NCBI RefSeq assembly: GCF_021728415.1
Contig: NZ_JAKKDV010000002.1
Location: forward strand, 124,001-188,000
Direction: 5' to 3'
DNA: 64,000 nt
From: Flaviramulus multivorans
Lineage (GTDB): Bacteria; Bacteroidota; Bacteroidia; Flavobacteriales; Flavobacteriaceae
Numbering within the stretch: the stretch's first letter is position 1; each line of letters starts with the position of its first letter. The notes under the pieces were generated by a model. It was not told the DNA's origin, ran no database searches, and was given only the letters and a program-made list of their open reading frames with translations. Positions 8,080 to 16,530 of this stretch are shown here, one piece after another. The position numbers were made by a program, and so were the translations under genes.

Positions 8080-8517
8080 TTATCTCATTTTATCAAGCAG
8101 CATACTTAATTGTTCTGCCTCTTCTTCATTTAAATTCTTTAATAAATCCTTATTAAAATTATTAGGAATGGATTCTAATAAATCTTTTCCTTGCTGTGTT
8201 ATTTTTATTTTCACCACCCTTCTATCATGTTCAGATGGACAACGTTCAATATAATTTTTAGCACATAATTTATCCATCAAACGCGTAGCATTTGGTGACC
8301 GCTCAATCATTCTATTTTTTATAACTTGAACATTTAAGGGTTCATTTGCTCCTTTCAAAATTCTTAAGATGTTATATTGCTGTGGTGAAATACCAAAGGA
8401 TTTAAAAAATTCGTTTTGATGACTCGTAATCCAATTTGCTGTATATAATATATTTATTAAAGCTTTAACTCTATTATTAACAAATTTTGAATTTATATCT
8501 TTTGATAAGTCTCCCAT
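8080..8517 (-). CDS. MarR family transcriptional regulator
   Basis: 145 residues with a typical MarR winged helix: dimerisation helices at the N-terminus, a recognition helix region with RSPNATRLMDKLCAKNYIER, and the wing motif SEHDRRVVKIKITQQGK (DxRxxxxxLT-like). It is third in an operon behind the FMN reductase and GNAT genes, and upstream of pirin. A perfect 10-2-10 palindrome overlaps the -33 region of the operon promoter and is the obvious candidate operator, implying autoregulation. The ligand is unknown. No conserved N-terminal cysteine is evident; C-x residues lie in the HTH region (LCAKN, RCPSE). Confidence 0.92.
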   Translation of the reverse strand: MGDLSKDINSKFVNNRVKALINILYTANWITSHQNEFFKSFGISPQQYNILRILKGANEPLNVQVIKNRMIERSPNATRLMDKLCAKNYIERCPSEHDRRVVKIKITQQGKDLLESIPNNFNKDLLKNLNEEEAEQLSMLLDKMR

Positions 8518-8526
8518 GATTATATG

Positions 8527-8808
8527 TTAAAATAAAACATCTGAATAGTCACTTTTCTTTTTAAAAACAGCATTTGCAAACGGACACAAAGGCAATATTT
8601 TTAAATTATTTGTTCGAGCAAATTCTACTGAAGATTCTACTAATTTATAACCTACACCTTGTCCTTTTAACGAAGGGTCAACCTCAGTATGGTCAATAAT
8701 AATTTTATCACTATTTGCTACTGTATAAGTCATTTGTGCTAAAATCATGTCATCGACTTCAACATAAAAACTTCCTTTATTTTCACCTTGATTGTGCTTG
8801 ATATTCAT
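8527..8808 (-). CDS. Small GNAT-fold N-acetyltransferase (YjdJ/Acetyltransf_CG type)
   Basis: 93 residues. The compact GNAT form consists of strands ending in IIDHTEVDPSLKGQGVGYKLVESSVEFAR, with the acetyl-CoA loop LKGQGVG, then LKILPLCPFANAVFKK. This corresponds to the minimal PF14542-type acetyltransferases. The acceptor is unknown. It sits 1 nt from the FMN reductase gene and 9 nt from the marR gene, so it belongs to the same transcript. Confidence 0.88.
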   Translation of the reverse strand: MNIKHNQGENKGSFYVEVDDMILAQMTYTVANSDKIIIDHTEVDPSLKGQGVGYKLVESSVEFARTNNLKILPLCPFANAVFKKKSDYSDVLF

Positions 8809-8809
8809 G

Positions 8810-9340
8810 CTAAAGTGATTTGCTAAATGTTTTTACTTTGCCAACCAATTCATCATTTAATTCCTCATTAGTAATTTTTCCTTCTGAAAAGTTCTCATCA
8901 AAAAGTGGTAATGAAAAGGTTTCTACAATATTAGCATCATGTCTTGGAAATCTATCTTTTGCAATTGCTAAAACTGAAGCACCTCCTCTAGCACCTGGTG
9001 ATGTAGCCATTAAAAGCATCGGTTTTCCAAAAAATGTTTTACCTTCAACTCTAGACATCCAATCAAATAAATTTTTAAATGCTGCCGAATAAGCTCCGTT
9101 GTGCTCTGCTAAAGAAATCATAATACCATCAGCCGATTTTATGTGCTCTAAAAATTTATGCACGTTATCCGGAAAACCATTCTTATTTTCTAAATCCACA
9201 CCAAAAACAGGTAATTCGAAATCGTTTAAGTCCAAAATATTAATATTACTATTCTCGGTTAAACTAGCTGCATATGTAACAAGTTGTTTGTTAATTGATT
9301 TTTTACTATTACTGCCTGCAAAGGCTACTATATTTCTCAT
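8810..9340 (-). CDS. NAD(P)H-dependent FMN reductase-like flavoprotein
   Basis: 176 residues of flavodoxin-like fold. The N-terminal phosphate loop is AFAGSNSKKSINKQL (FMN-binding GSxxxxSxN form), followed by LAEHNGAYSAAFKNLFDWMSR, the typical NADPH_FMN_red motif, and PMLLMATSPGARGG. Such enzymes reduce quinones, azo compounds, nitro groups or chromate using NAD(P)H. It is the first gene of the four-gene operon and starts about 15 nt downstream of a well-formed promoter. In this context a quinone or electrophile reductase is likely, but the substrate is inferred. Confidence 0.9.
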   Translation of the reverse strand: MRNIVAFAGSNSKKSINKQLVTYAASLTENSNINILDLNDFELPVFGVDLENKNGFPDNVHKFLEHIKSADGIMISLAEHNGAYSAAFKNLFDWMSRVEGKTFFGKPMLLMATSPGARGGASVLAIAKDRFPRHDANIVETFSLPLFDENFSEGKITNEELNDELVGKVKTFSKSL

Positions 9341-9357
9341 ATTATTATTTTATAGTA

Positions 9358-9388
9358 CAAATATAGATTAAAAAATAATATATTCCAA
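9358..9388 (-). promoter_or_regulatory. Promoter of the FMN reductase-GNAT-MarR-pirin operon
   Basis: Minus strand TTG (9388-9386), 20-nt spacer, TATATTTG (9365-9358), 18 nt upstream of the ATG at 9340. This is a very good Bacteroidota promoter. Confidence 0.7.
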
Positions 9389-9398
9389 GGAATATATT
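9377..9398. promoter_or_regulatory. Palindromic operator, probable MarR binding site
   Basis: Perfect inverted repeat AATATATTCC (9377-9386), AA, GGAATATATT (9389-9398). It covers the -33 element of the operon promoter and has the length typical of MarR dimer sites. Assignment to the operon-encoded MarR is inference from position. Confidence 0.65.
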
Positions 9399-9482
9399 TC
9401 CATGTTATATATTTTATGATTTCATTAACAAACCCAATAAAATTTTTGAAACTTTTGTACATTAGCCTCAAAGAAAAAATAC

Positions 9483-11126
9483 ATGGATATCAACTTCAAT
9501 AAAAACGAAGATTATAATAAACTTTTAGTATCTGAACTTAAAACCCGCCTGAGTAAAGTGAAACTTGGAGGAGGAAAATCGCGTATAGAAAAACTGCATG
9601 CTCAGGGTAAAATGAGTGCAAGGGAACGCATAGATTATTTATTAGATGCTAATTCAAAGTCTATAGAAATTGGAGCTTTTGCTGGAGAAGACATGTACAA
9701 AGAACATGGTGGATGTCCATCTGGAGGTGTTGTTATAAAAATAGGTTACATAAAAGGGAAACAATGTATGGTGGTGGCTAACGATGCCACTGTTAAAGCT
9801 GGTGCTTGGTTTCCTATTACTGGCAAAAAGAATTTAAGAGCACAGGAAATAGCTATTGAAAACCGGTTACCGATAATCTATTTGGTTGATTCTGCTGGGG
9901 TTTATTTGCCATTGCAAGATGAAATATTTCCAGATAAAGAACATTTTGGTCGTATTTTTAGAAATAATGCCATTATGAGTAGTATGGGTATTACACAAAT
10001 TGCTGCTGTTATGGGAAGCTGTGTTGCTGGTGGTGCCTATTTACCTATTATGAGTGATGAAGCTTTAATAGTTGATAAAACTGGAAGTATTTTTTTAGCT
10101 GGCAGTTATTTGGTTAAAGCAGCGATAGGTGAAACTATAGATAATGAAACTTTAGGCGGAGCAACAACACATTGCGAGGTTAGTGGCGTAACGGACTATA
10201 AAGCAAAAGATGATAAAGACGCTTTAGACACAATTAAAAATATCATTGATAAAATTGGTGACTATGACAAAGCTGGTTTTAACAGAATTGATGTTAAGAA
10301 ACCCTATGAAAATCCAAAAGATATTTATGGCATTCTACCCAAAAGTCGTGCTGACCAATATGACATGTATGAAATAATAAAAAGGTTAGTCGATAACTCT
10401 GAATATGACGAATATAAAGCTGGTTACGGACAAACTATAATAACATGTTATGCTAGAATTGATGGTTGGGCAGTTGGTATTGTTGCCAACCAAAGGCAGA
10501 TTGTAAAGACAAAAGGTTCTAAAACAAAACCTAAAGAAATGCAATTTGGAGGTGTTATTTACAATGATAGCGCCGATAAGGCTACTCGTTTTATTGCTAA
10601 CTGCAATCAAAAGAAAATTCCTTTAGTTTTTTTACAAGATGTTACTGGCTTTATGGTAGGCAGTAAAAGTGAACACGGTGGCATTATAAAAGATGGTGCG
10701 AAAATGGTAAATGCTGTTAGTAATTCGGTAGTTCCCAAAATCACTATTATTATAGGCAACAGTTATGGTGCTGGTAATTATGCTATGTGTGGAAAAGCTT
10801 ATGATCCCAGATTGATTGTTGCATGGCCAAGTGCTGAACTTGCTGTAATGAGTGGAAACTCTGCTGCTAAAGTGTTGTTACAAATTGAAAAAGCTTCCCT
10901 GGAAAAACAAGGAGAAAAAATTACACCTGAAAAAGAAGAAGAACTGTTCAATAAAATTAAAGACAGATACGACAATCAAGTGTCGCCTTATTATGCAGCT
11001 GCTCGGATTTGGACAGACGCCATTATTGACCCTTTGGATACTAGAACTTGGATAAGTATGGGAATTGAAGCCGCTAACCACTCACCTATTATAAAACCAT
11101 TTAACATGGGAGTTTTACAAGTTTAA
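9483..11126 (+). CDS. Acyl-CoA carboxylase beta subunit (carboxyltransferase; methylcrotonyl/propionyl-CoA type)
   Basis: 547 residues, a full-length biotin-dependent carboxyltransferase with two crotonase-like halves. Motifs include GGGKSRIEKLHAQGKMSARER at the N-terminus, GGCPSGGVV, MGSCVAGGAYLPIMSDEA for the acyl-CoA oxyanion region, and FLQDVTGFMVGSKSEHGGI plus IGNSYGAGNYAMCGKAYDP in the biotin half. The GAGNYAMCG form is typical of methylcrotonyl-CoA carboxylase and related acyl-CoA carboxylases of amino-acid catabolism. The biotin carboxylase/BCCP alpha subunit is not in the neighbourhood, so the precise substrate cannot be settled. Confidence 0.92.
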   Translation: MDINFNKNEDYNKLLVSELKTRLSKVKLGGGKSRIEKLHAQGKMSARERIDYLLDANSKSIEIGAFAGEDMYKEHGGCPSGGVVIKIGYIKGKQCMVVANDATVKAGAWFPITGKKNLRAQEIAIENRLPIIYLVDSAGVYLPLQDEIFPDKEHFGRIFRNNAIMSSMGITQIAAVMGSCVAGGAYLPIMSDEALIVDKTGSIFLAGSYLVKAAIGETIDNETLGGATTHCEVSGVTDYKAKDDKDALDTIKNIIDKIGDYDKAGFNRIDVKKPYENPKDIYGILPKSRADQYDMYEIIKRLVDNSEYDEYKAGYGQTIITCYARIDGWAVGIVANQRQIVKTKGSKTKPKEMQFGGVIYNDSADKATRFIANCNQKKIPLVFLQDVTGFMVGSKSEHGGIIKDGAKMVNAVSNSVVPKITIIIGNSYGAGNYAMCGKAYDPRLIVAWPSAELAVMSGNSAAKVLLQIEKASLEKQGEKITPEKEEELFNKIKDRYDNQVSPYYAAARIWTDAIIDPLDTRTWISMGIEAANHSPIIKPFNMGVLQV

Positions 11127-11184
11127 TTTTACAATCTCAAGCGTTTTTTGTATCTTAATAACTGAATTTCAATAACTTCTAATC

Positions 11185-11607
11185 ATGGCTACAATAAAAT
11201 CGCTTAATAAGTGGGCTAATAAGCACACTTATTTACCACTTGACTTATTACGCATTGCTTTAGGTGTCTTTTTATTTTTAAAAGGCATTGATTTTATGTC
11301 TAATAGCGCTATGCTAGTTGAACTGTTTAAACCCATGCAAAATATGGCTGGTGGAATGATTATGGTACACTACGTTGCTCCCGCTCATTTCATAGGAGGT
11401 ATTTTAATTGGTTTTGGTTTATTAACACGTTGGGCAATTATAGCTCAACTCCCCATTTTAATAGGTGCTATAGCTATAAATTTTGTTGGTGAAATGAGTT
11501 CTAGCAATTTAATATTAGCAACAATAACACTTTTGGCATGTGTATTTTTTCTAGTATACGGTTCTGGGAAACGATCATTAGACTATTATTTTAAAATGCA
11601 ACAATAG
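11185..11607 (+). CDS. DoxX family membrane protein
   Basis: 140 residues with four predicted transmembrane helices. The DoxX pattern is present: LDLLRIALGVFLFLKGIDF in helix 1, HFIGGILIGFGLLTRWAIIAQLPILIGAIAINF across helices 2-3, and LATITLLACVFFLVYGSG in helix 4. DoxX proteins are inner-membrane proteins tied to respiration or redox homeostasis, with ill-defined activity. It follows the carboxylase gene by 58 nt on the same strand and is closed by a hairpin. Confidence 0.88.
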   Translation: MATIKSLNKWANKHTYLPLDLLRIALGVFLFLKGIDFMSNSAMLVELFKPMQNMAGGMIMVHYVAPAHFIGGILIGFGLLTRWAIIAQLPILIGAIAINFVGEMSSSNLILATITLLACVFFLVYGSGKRSLDYYFKMQQ

Positions 11608-11610
11608 AAA

Positions 11611-11636
11611 AAGGGCTAAACTCTCGTTTAGCCCTT
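11611..11636. terminator. Terminator hairpin between doxX and sppA
   Basis: Perfect 11-bp stem AAGGGCTAAAC / GTTTAGCCCTT with TCTC loop. Read on the minus strand the stem is followed by TTTTT, so it chiefly terminates sppA; it probably also ends the convergent doxX transcript. Confidence 0.85.
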
Positions 11637-11656
11637 ATAACAACATTTATACCTTA

Positions 11657-13420
11657 TTATTTAATCTCAGTACTAAAAGGAAATAATAACTGAATGCCTT
11701 TTTTGTTTGATAAGGCTTTTATTTCTTTATAAATCTTATACTGCTCTTCTCCTAATTCCTCTTTTAAAATGGTTTCTTTGGCTTTAATAAAACCAAAATC
11801 TTCCAACATTTTATCTAAGTCCTTTTCATACACAGGGAACTCTTTTGTTTTATAATCCTCTATTCCTGCAGCTTCAGCAGCACGTGACAATGCTAAGTCC
11901 AAGCCACCTAACTCATCAACTAGTCCAATGTTTAGTGCATCAGTACCTGTCCAAACACGTCCTTGGGCAATAGTCTCAACTTGTTCTCTAGATAAATTTC
12001 TTCCTTCAGAAACACGTTGAGAAAATAATTCGTAGATATCTAATACGCCTTCTTTAATAAAAGCATACTGATTTTCATTCATAGGTTCAAAAAAACTATA
12101 GGTTACAGCATTTTTGTTTGTAACAACTTGTTCTGCATTAATACCCATATTATCTGCTAGCTGTTTGGCATTTGGAAGCATCCCAAATACACCAATACTT
12201 CCTGTTATAGTTGTTGGTTCTGCGATTATTTTGTCAGCATTGGTAGCAATATAGTAACCTCCAGATGCTGCTAAATCTCCCATAGAAACAATAACCGGTT
12301 TTACTTTTTTGGTAAGTTCTATTTCGCGCCAAATAAGTTCACTAGCTAAAGCACTTCCTCCGGGTGAGTTTATTCGTAACACGACAGCTTTAATTTTATC
12401 ATCTTCTCTAGCTGCTTTTAAGGATTTATTCATCGCACCTTGACCAACAGTATTCTCATCGCCTTCGCCATAAATAATTTCGCCTTCAGCATAAATAACA
12501 GCTATTTTATTTTTGCTGAAATTAGATAGTAATTTAGTTGCTGTATATTTAGCATAATCTTCAATAGAAACTACATTTAAATCCTTTTTAAAATCTACTC
12601 CCATAGCCTGTTTCATACCATTAACGTATTCGTCGTAGTATGCTATTTTATCAACTAATTGGGAGGTTTTAGCTAAATTAGGATTTCTAGCTAATAAGCT
12701 ATCGGCGATAACATTCAACCTTTCTACCGGGATATTTCTACTTTTAGAAATATCATGCTTTATTTCACTCCAAAGTGAATTCAGATACACAGAAATTTGC
12801 TCTCTATTATTATCGCTCATTTCGTTTTCTAAAAACGGTTCTACAGCGCTTTTATATTTTCCTAAACGCACCACTTCCATTTTTAAACCTGTCTTTTCTT
12901 GAAAATCTTTAAAATATAAACGTTCAGAGTATAAACCTTTAAACTCCATCATCCCAACAGGGCTTATATAAACTGTGTCTGCAACAGAACTTAAATAGTA
13001 ATCCTTTTGAGTATATATATCGGCGTAAGACACAATAAATTTTCCTGACTCTTTAAATTTTAAAAGGGCGCCTCTTAAAGCTTTTGTTTGAGAAATTCCA
13101 GCAAGAATGAAATTATTATCAATTGAAATACCTTTTATATTGTTATCATTTGCTGCGTAATTGATGGCGTCAATTATATTAAAAAGTCCATTCTTTTTAT
13201 TTTCGTTTAGAAAAGGATAATCAGAAAAAACCGTTTTTGGTGCATAGTCTCTTATTGGAAAATCTAACCTCAAATCAAGTACCGTATTAGGCTTTACCTT
13301 CACAACATCATCAGAGTTTGAACCAAATAATGCTCCCAAAAGAATTAAACCAAAAAAACAAATAATTAGGAATACAAAAATTCCGATTACTGTAGATAAA
13401 ACGCGTTTTAAGAATGCCAT
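11657..13420 (-). CDS. sppA: Signal peptide peptidase SppA, long (67K) type
   Basis: 587 residues with one N-terminal membrane anchor (about 9-33) and two tandem S49 domains. The N-terminal domain carries the general-base lysine candidate in VVRLGKYKSAVEPFLENE, and the C-terminal domain the nucleophile in MGDLAASGGYYIATNADKI, after AVVLRINSPGGSALASELIWREI. This is the Ser/Lys dyad arrangement of E. coli SppA, which degrades cleaved signal peptides in the membrane. Located downstream of the menE end of the menaquinone operon (50-nt gap), perhaps with its own promoter. Confidence 0.95.
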   Translation of the reverse strand: MAFLKRVLSTVIGIFVFLIICFFGLILLGALFGSNSDDVVKVKPNTVLDLRLDFPIRDYAPKTVFSDYPFLNENKKNGLFNIIDAINYAANDNNIKGISIDNNFILAGISQTKALRGALLKFKESGKFIVSYADIYTQKDYYLSSVADTVYISPVGMMEFKGLYSERLYFKDFQEKTGLKMEVVRLGKYKSAVEPFLENEMSDNNREQISVYLNSLWSEIKHDISKSRNIPVERLNVIADSLLARNPNLAKTSQLVDKIAYYDEYVNGMKQAMGVDFKKDLNVVSIEDYAKYTATKLLSNFSKNKIAVIYAEGEIIYGEGDENTVGQGAMNKSLKAAREDDKIKAVVLRINSPGGSALASELIWREIELTKKVKPVIVSMGDLAASGGYYIATNADKIIAEPTTITGSIGVFGMLPNAKQLADNMGINAEQVVTNKNAVTYSFFEPMNENQYAFIKEGVLDIYELFSQRVSEGRNLSREQVETIAQGRVWTGTDALNIGLVDELGGLDLALSRAAEAAGIEDYKTKEFPVYEKDLDKMLEDFGFIKAKETILKEELGEEQYKIYKEIKALSNKKGIQLLFPFSTEIK

Positions 13421-13470
13421 AATTTAAAATTTGTGTATAAGTATATAGAAAAAGGATTTTGTTACGAAAT

Positions 13471-14550
13471 TTATAGATTTAATTTTTTCAACGTTTTTTT
13501 ACGTTGAATTTTACCTGTACTCGTTTTAACAAATTGCTCAACCGCAAATACATTTTTAGGCTTTTCAAACTTTTCTAAAACGTTAAAAATTGAAATATCA
13601 ATTTGATTTGATTCTCCTTCTAAAACAAGCACCACTTTATTGCCTAAAGTTTTATGAGGTAGTGAGGTGATAAAAAATGGAGTTTTTATATGTGCTTTAA
13701 GTTTAGCTTCAATCTGTTCTGGGTATAATTTTACGCCGCCTGAATTAATAATATTGTCAAACCGACCTAACCATTGAAACTCAGTAGGTGAATGTGCTTC
13801 AATAATATCATTGGTTCTTATCTTATTATTTGAAATTTGAGGTGCACTAATTACTAAACAATCTCTCTGATCTTTCGAAATTGTAATATTTGGTAGTGTT
13901 TTAAAGTAAAGTGCTTCCGTTTCGTTTTTAGTTGTGTTGAAATTATTAAGTTTTTTAGCCGCTACATGAGTAACGGTTTCGGTCATTCCGTAAGTTTCAT
14001 ATACTTGAGTGGATAAGTTTTGAAGCTGATTTTTCAATTCAGTTGATACCGCTGAACCGCCCACTATAATCGTTTTAATTTTTTTACAAGAATCCAATGA
14101 GTTCTGAAGCTGCAAAGGAATCATAGCACAAAAATCATATGTTTTTTTTGTATTAAATTTAGGTTTTGAAGTAGGTTCTACCAAATCTAATTCAAGCCCA
14201 AGTATAATCGCTCTTATTAACATCATTTTACCAGCAATATATTCCGTTGGCAAACAATGTAAGGCTTTATCACCTGGTTCTAACTTAAAAAAATCACCAG
14301 TTGCAATGGCTGAATTAACCATCGCTTGTTTCATTATTTTTATGCTCTTGGGTTTCCCAGTAGATCCAGATGTTTTAACTTTTATATAATATTTATCATC
14401 CAACCAATCTAATAGAAAATTACCTATTTCTTGTTGATAAGTTAAACCTTCTTTAACGTAGCTATACGCTACTTCTTGTAAATCATCACGATTACAGTTA
14501 AATCCATTTAACTTAAATCTGTTGTGTACGTTGGTATAATTAGGTGTCAT
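13471..14550 (-). CDS. menE: O-succinylbenzoate-CoA ligase (MenE), short ANL enzyme
   Basis: 359 residues, shorter than the about 450 of E. coli MenE, as in other Bacteroidota. The adenylation motifs are intact: P-loop KTSGSTGKPKSIKI, YGMTETVTHVA, GRFDNIINSGGVKLYPEQIE, and the C-terminal catalytic lysine motif KTSTGKIQRKKTL. It activates o-succinylbenzoate to its CoA thioester in menaquinone synthesis. It is the last gene of the menB-menA-MBL-menC-CPBP-menE operon, 7 nt after the CPBP gene. Operon context separates it from other acyl-CoA ligases. Confidence 0.92.
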   Translation of the reverse strand: MTPNYTNVHNRFKLNGFNCNRDDLQEVAYSYVKEGLTYQQEIGNFLLDWLDDKYYIKVKTSGSTGKPKSIKIMKQAMVNSAIATGDFFKLEPGDKALHCLPTEYIAGKMMLIRAIILGLELDLVEPTSKPKFNTKKTYDFCAMIPLQLQNSLDSCKKIKTIIVGGSAVSTELKNQLQNLSTQVYETYGMTETVTHVAAKKLNNFNTTKNETEALYFKTLPNITISKDQRDCLVISAPQISNNKIRTNDIIEAHSPTEFQWLGRFDNIINSGGVKLYPEQIEAKLKAHIKTPFFITSLPHKTLGNKVVLVLEGESNQIDISIFNVLEKFEKPKNVFAVEQFVKTSTGKIQRKKTLKKLNL

Positions 14551-14557
14551 AGCGTTA

Positions 14558-15490
14558 TTATTCTAAAATTTTATAGTCCTCTATTGGTGGTTCAACAACT
14601 TTACCAATCAATTTATCACCCCAATTGTTCCATTTATACACTTTTGAAAAAATAATAAGTATAATAGGATAAAATACCAAGACAGGAATTAATATCTCCG
14701 AAACGGTTGTATTGGCTTCTTCGGCTGTATATCTGAAAATTGCATCGGTTTGTAATGCAGACCAATCACTTGTTATTAATAGTGCCGCTAATAAATTATT
14801 ACCCAAATGGAAGCCTAAAGCGAGTTCTAAACCGTCGTCCATTAAAGTCATAATTCCTAACAGTAAACCGGTTCCAATATAAAACACCATTGTTATAAAG
14901 CCCATTTCAGCTACTTCGGGATTTGCACTATGAGCAATTCCAAATAATACAGATGTAAAAATTAATGGAAACCATTTATTTTTTACGATAATACCAATGT
15001 GTTGCATTAAATAACCTCTAAAAAGATATTCTTCTAAACCAATTTGAAATGGAAACAGAATAATGCTTATTAAAAAAAGAATAGCGAATTTACTAGGATT
15101 AAATTGTACTTCTATTTGACTAGGGTCAGAATAATATGAAAATGCAAATGATATTATTGTAATGGCTACTATTAAACCAAAAGAGAAAAATATTCTTCTC
15201 CAATCTATCTTCTTCCTAGCTGTGGTTAATGATAAAATACTTCTTCCATGAAGGTATTTAACTAAAGCAAATAGTAAACCAAGTAAAAAAGCAAACGGCA
15301 GAAGGTTTACAACAAGAGAAATATTTGAAGGAATTGATTTCATCATTTCATAAGCAGCCTGTAAGTCTTCTTTTGATGTAAACAAATACATAACAAAATT
15401 CAAAATAAAAATACCAGAAATTAGTATTGATGTCAGCAAAAACATCCAAATTTCATTTTTGCCTTTATATGCTTGTTGTATGTAGTCCAT
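14558..15490 (-). CDS. CPBP (Rce1-like) family intramembrane glutamic endopeptidase
   Basis: 310 residues with about eight membrane helices. The CPBP/Abi motifs are complete: EEYLFRGYLMQHIG (EExxxR), FGIAHSANPE (FxxxH) and FHLGNNLLAALL (HxxxN/B), so it is probably an active membrane protease like Rce1. It is embedded in the menaquinone operon, 2 nt after menC and 7 nt before menE. Rce1 trims prenylated proteins in eukaryotes. A link to prenyl or quinone metabolism here is only suggested by position. Confidence 0.92.
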   Translation of the reverse strand: MDYIQQAYKGKNEIWMFLLTSILISGIFILNFVMYLFTSKEDLQAAYEMMKSIPSNISLVVNLLPFAFLLGLLFALVKYLHGRSILSLTTARKKIDWRRIFFSFGLIVAITIISFAFSYYSDPSQIEVQFNPSKFAILFLISIILFPFQIGLEEYLFRGYLMQHIGIIVKNKWFPLIFTSVLFGIAHSANPEVAEMGFITMVFYIGTGLLLGIMTLMDDGLELALGFHLGNNLLAALLITSDWSALQTDAIFRYTAEEANTTVSEILIPVLVFYPIILIIFSKVYKWNNWGDKLIGKVVEPPIEDYKILE

Positions 15491-15492
15491 AA

Positions 15493-16530
15493 TTATAATT
15501 TAAATTCCCACGCTTTTGATTTATCGTATTGCAATGTACCATTTTTTACTTGTAATGGACTTTCAAAATTGTTGGTAAATAAACTTCCAGTACCTAAACC
15601 TTGAGGTAAACTGCTTCTTTTTGTATAAGTATATTGTGCAATAGCATTTAAACCCACATTACTTTCTAAAGCACTTGTTATCCACCATCCTATTCTATTT
15701 TTTTCTGCAACCTCAATCCACTCATCACTTCCTTTCATTCCACCAACCAAACTTGGCTTTAAAATAATATATTGAGGACTTATAGTTTGTAACAATTTTT
15801 GTTTTTCTGTTACTAAAAACACTCCAATTAATTCTTCATCTAAGGCAATTGGTAACGGTGTTTCTTCACATAACTTCGACATTTGTTCTATCTGACCTTG
15901 TTTAATCGGCTGTTCTATAGAATGTAAATCTAAATCTGATAATATTTTTAATTTTTCCAAAGCTTCATTAGGATGAAATGCTCCATTTGCATCCACTCGT
16001 AACTCAATATCTTTTGATGAGAATTGCTTCCTAATAGATTTTAGAAGGCTGATTTCAGTTTGAAAATCAATTGCTCCAATTTTTATTTTTAAACACTTGA
16101 AACCTGCTGCAATTTTATCGTGAATTTGTTGTTTCATAAACACTTCACTTCCCATCCATATCAATCCATTTATAGGAATACCTTCGTCTCCTTGCGTAAA
16201 CTTTGATGGATATATTTCAAAAGGGGATTGACTTTTTAAAGATTTAAAAGCAGTTTCCAAACCAAATTGAATGCTAGGAAATTCATTTAGTTCATGCAAA
16301 AGATTTTCTAAACCTAAATGAATATTATTACAAGTCCATTTTAATTTTTCTTCATAATCTGGTCTGTCATCAATAGATAGTCCTCTAAACAAACCGCACT
16401 CACCAATACCTGTTTTGCTTTCCGATTTTAATACTATAAACCAAGTTTCCTTAGTTTTTAATACCCCACGTGACGTTCCGCTGGGTTGCTTAAAATTTAA
16501 AATATATTGCTTATAAGATGCTTCAACCAT
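15493..16530 (-). CDS. menC: o-Succinylbenzoate synthase (MenC), enolase superfamily
   Basis: 345 residues. Enolase-superfamily catalytic set: KIKIG (KxK on strand 2), the three metal ligands in ELRVDANGAF, HSIEQPIKQG and IALDEELIG, and the base lysine in YIILKPSLVGG. It dehydrates SHCHC to o-succinylbenzoate. The gene abuts the MBL hydrolase gene (no gap) and precedes the CPBP gene by 2 nt, so it is firmly inside the men operon, which distinguishes it from muconate-cycloisomerase-like paralogues. Confidence 0.94.
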   Translation of the reverse strand: MVEASYKQYILNFKQPSGTSRGVLKTKETWFIVLKSESKTGIGECGLFRGLSIDDRPDYEEKLKWTCNNIHLGLENLLHELNEFPSIQFGLETAFKSLKSQSPFEIYPSKFTQGDEGIPINGLIWMGSEVFMKQQIHDKIAAGFKCLKIKIGAIDFQTEISLLKSIRKQFSSKDIELRVDANGAFHPNEALEKLKILSDLDLHSIEQPIKQGQIEQMSKLCEETPLPIALDEELIGVFLVTEKQKLLQTISPQYIILKPSLVGGMKGSDEWIEVAEKNRIGWWITSALESNVGLNAIAQYTYTKRSSLPQGLGTGSLFTNNFESPLQVKNGTLQYDKSKAWEFKL

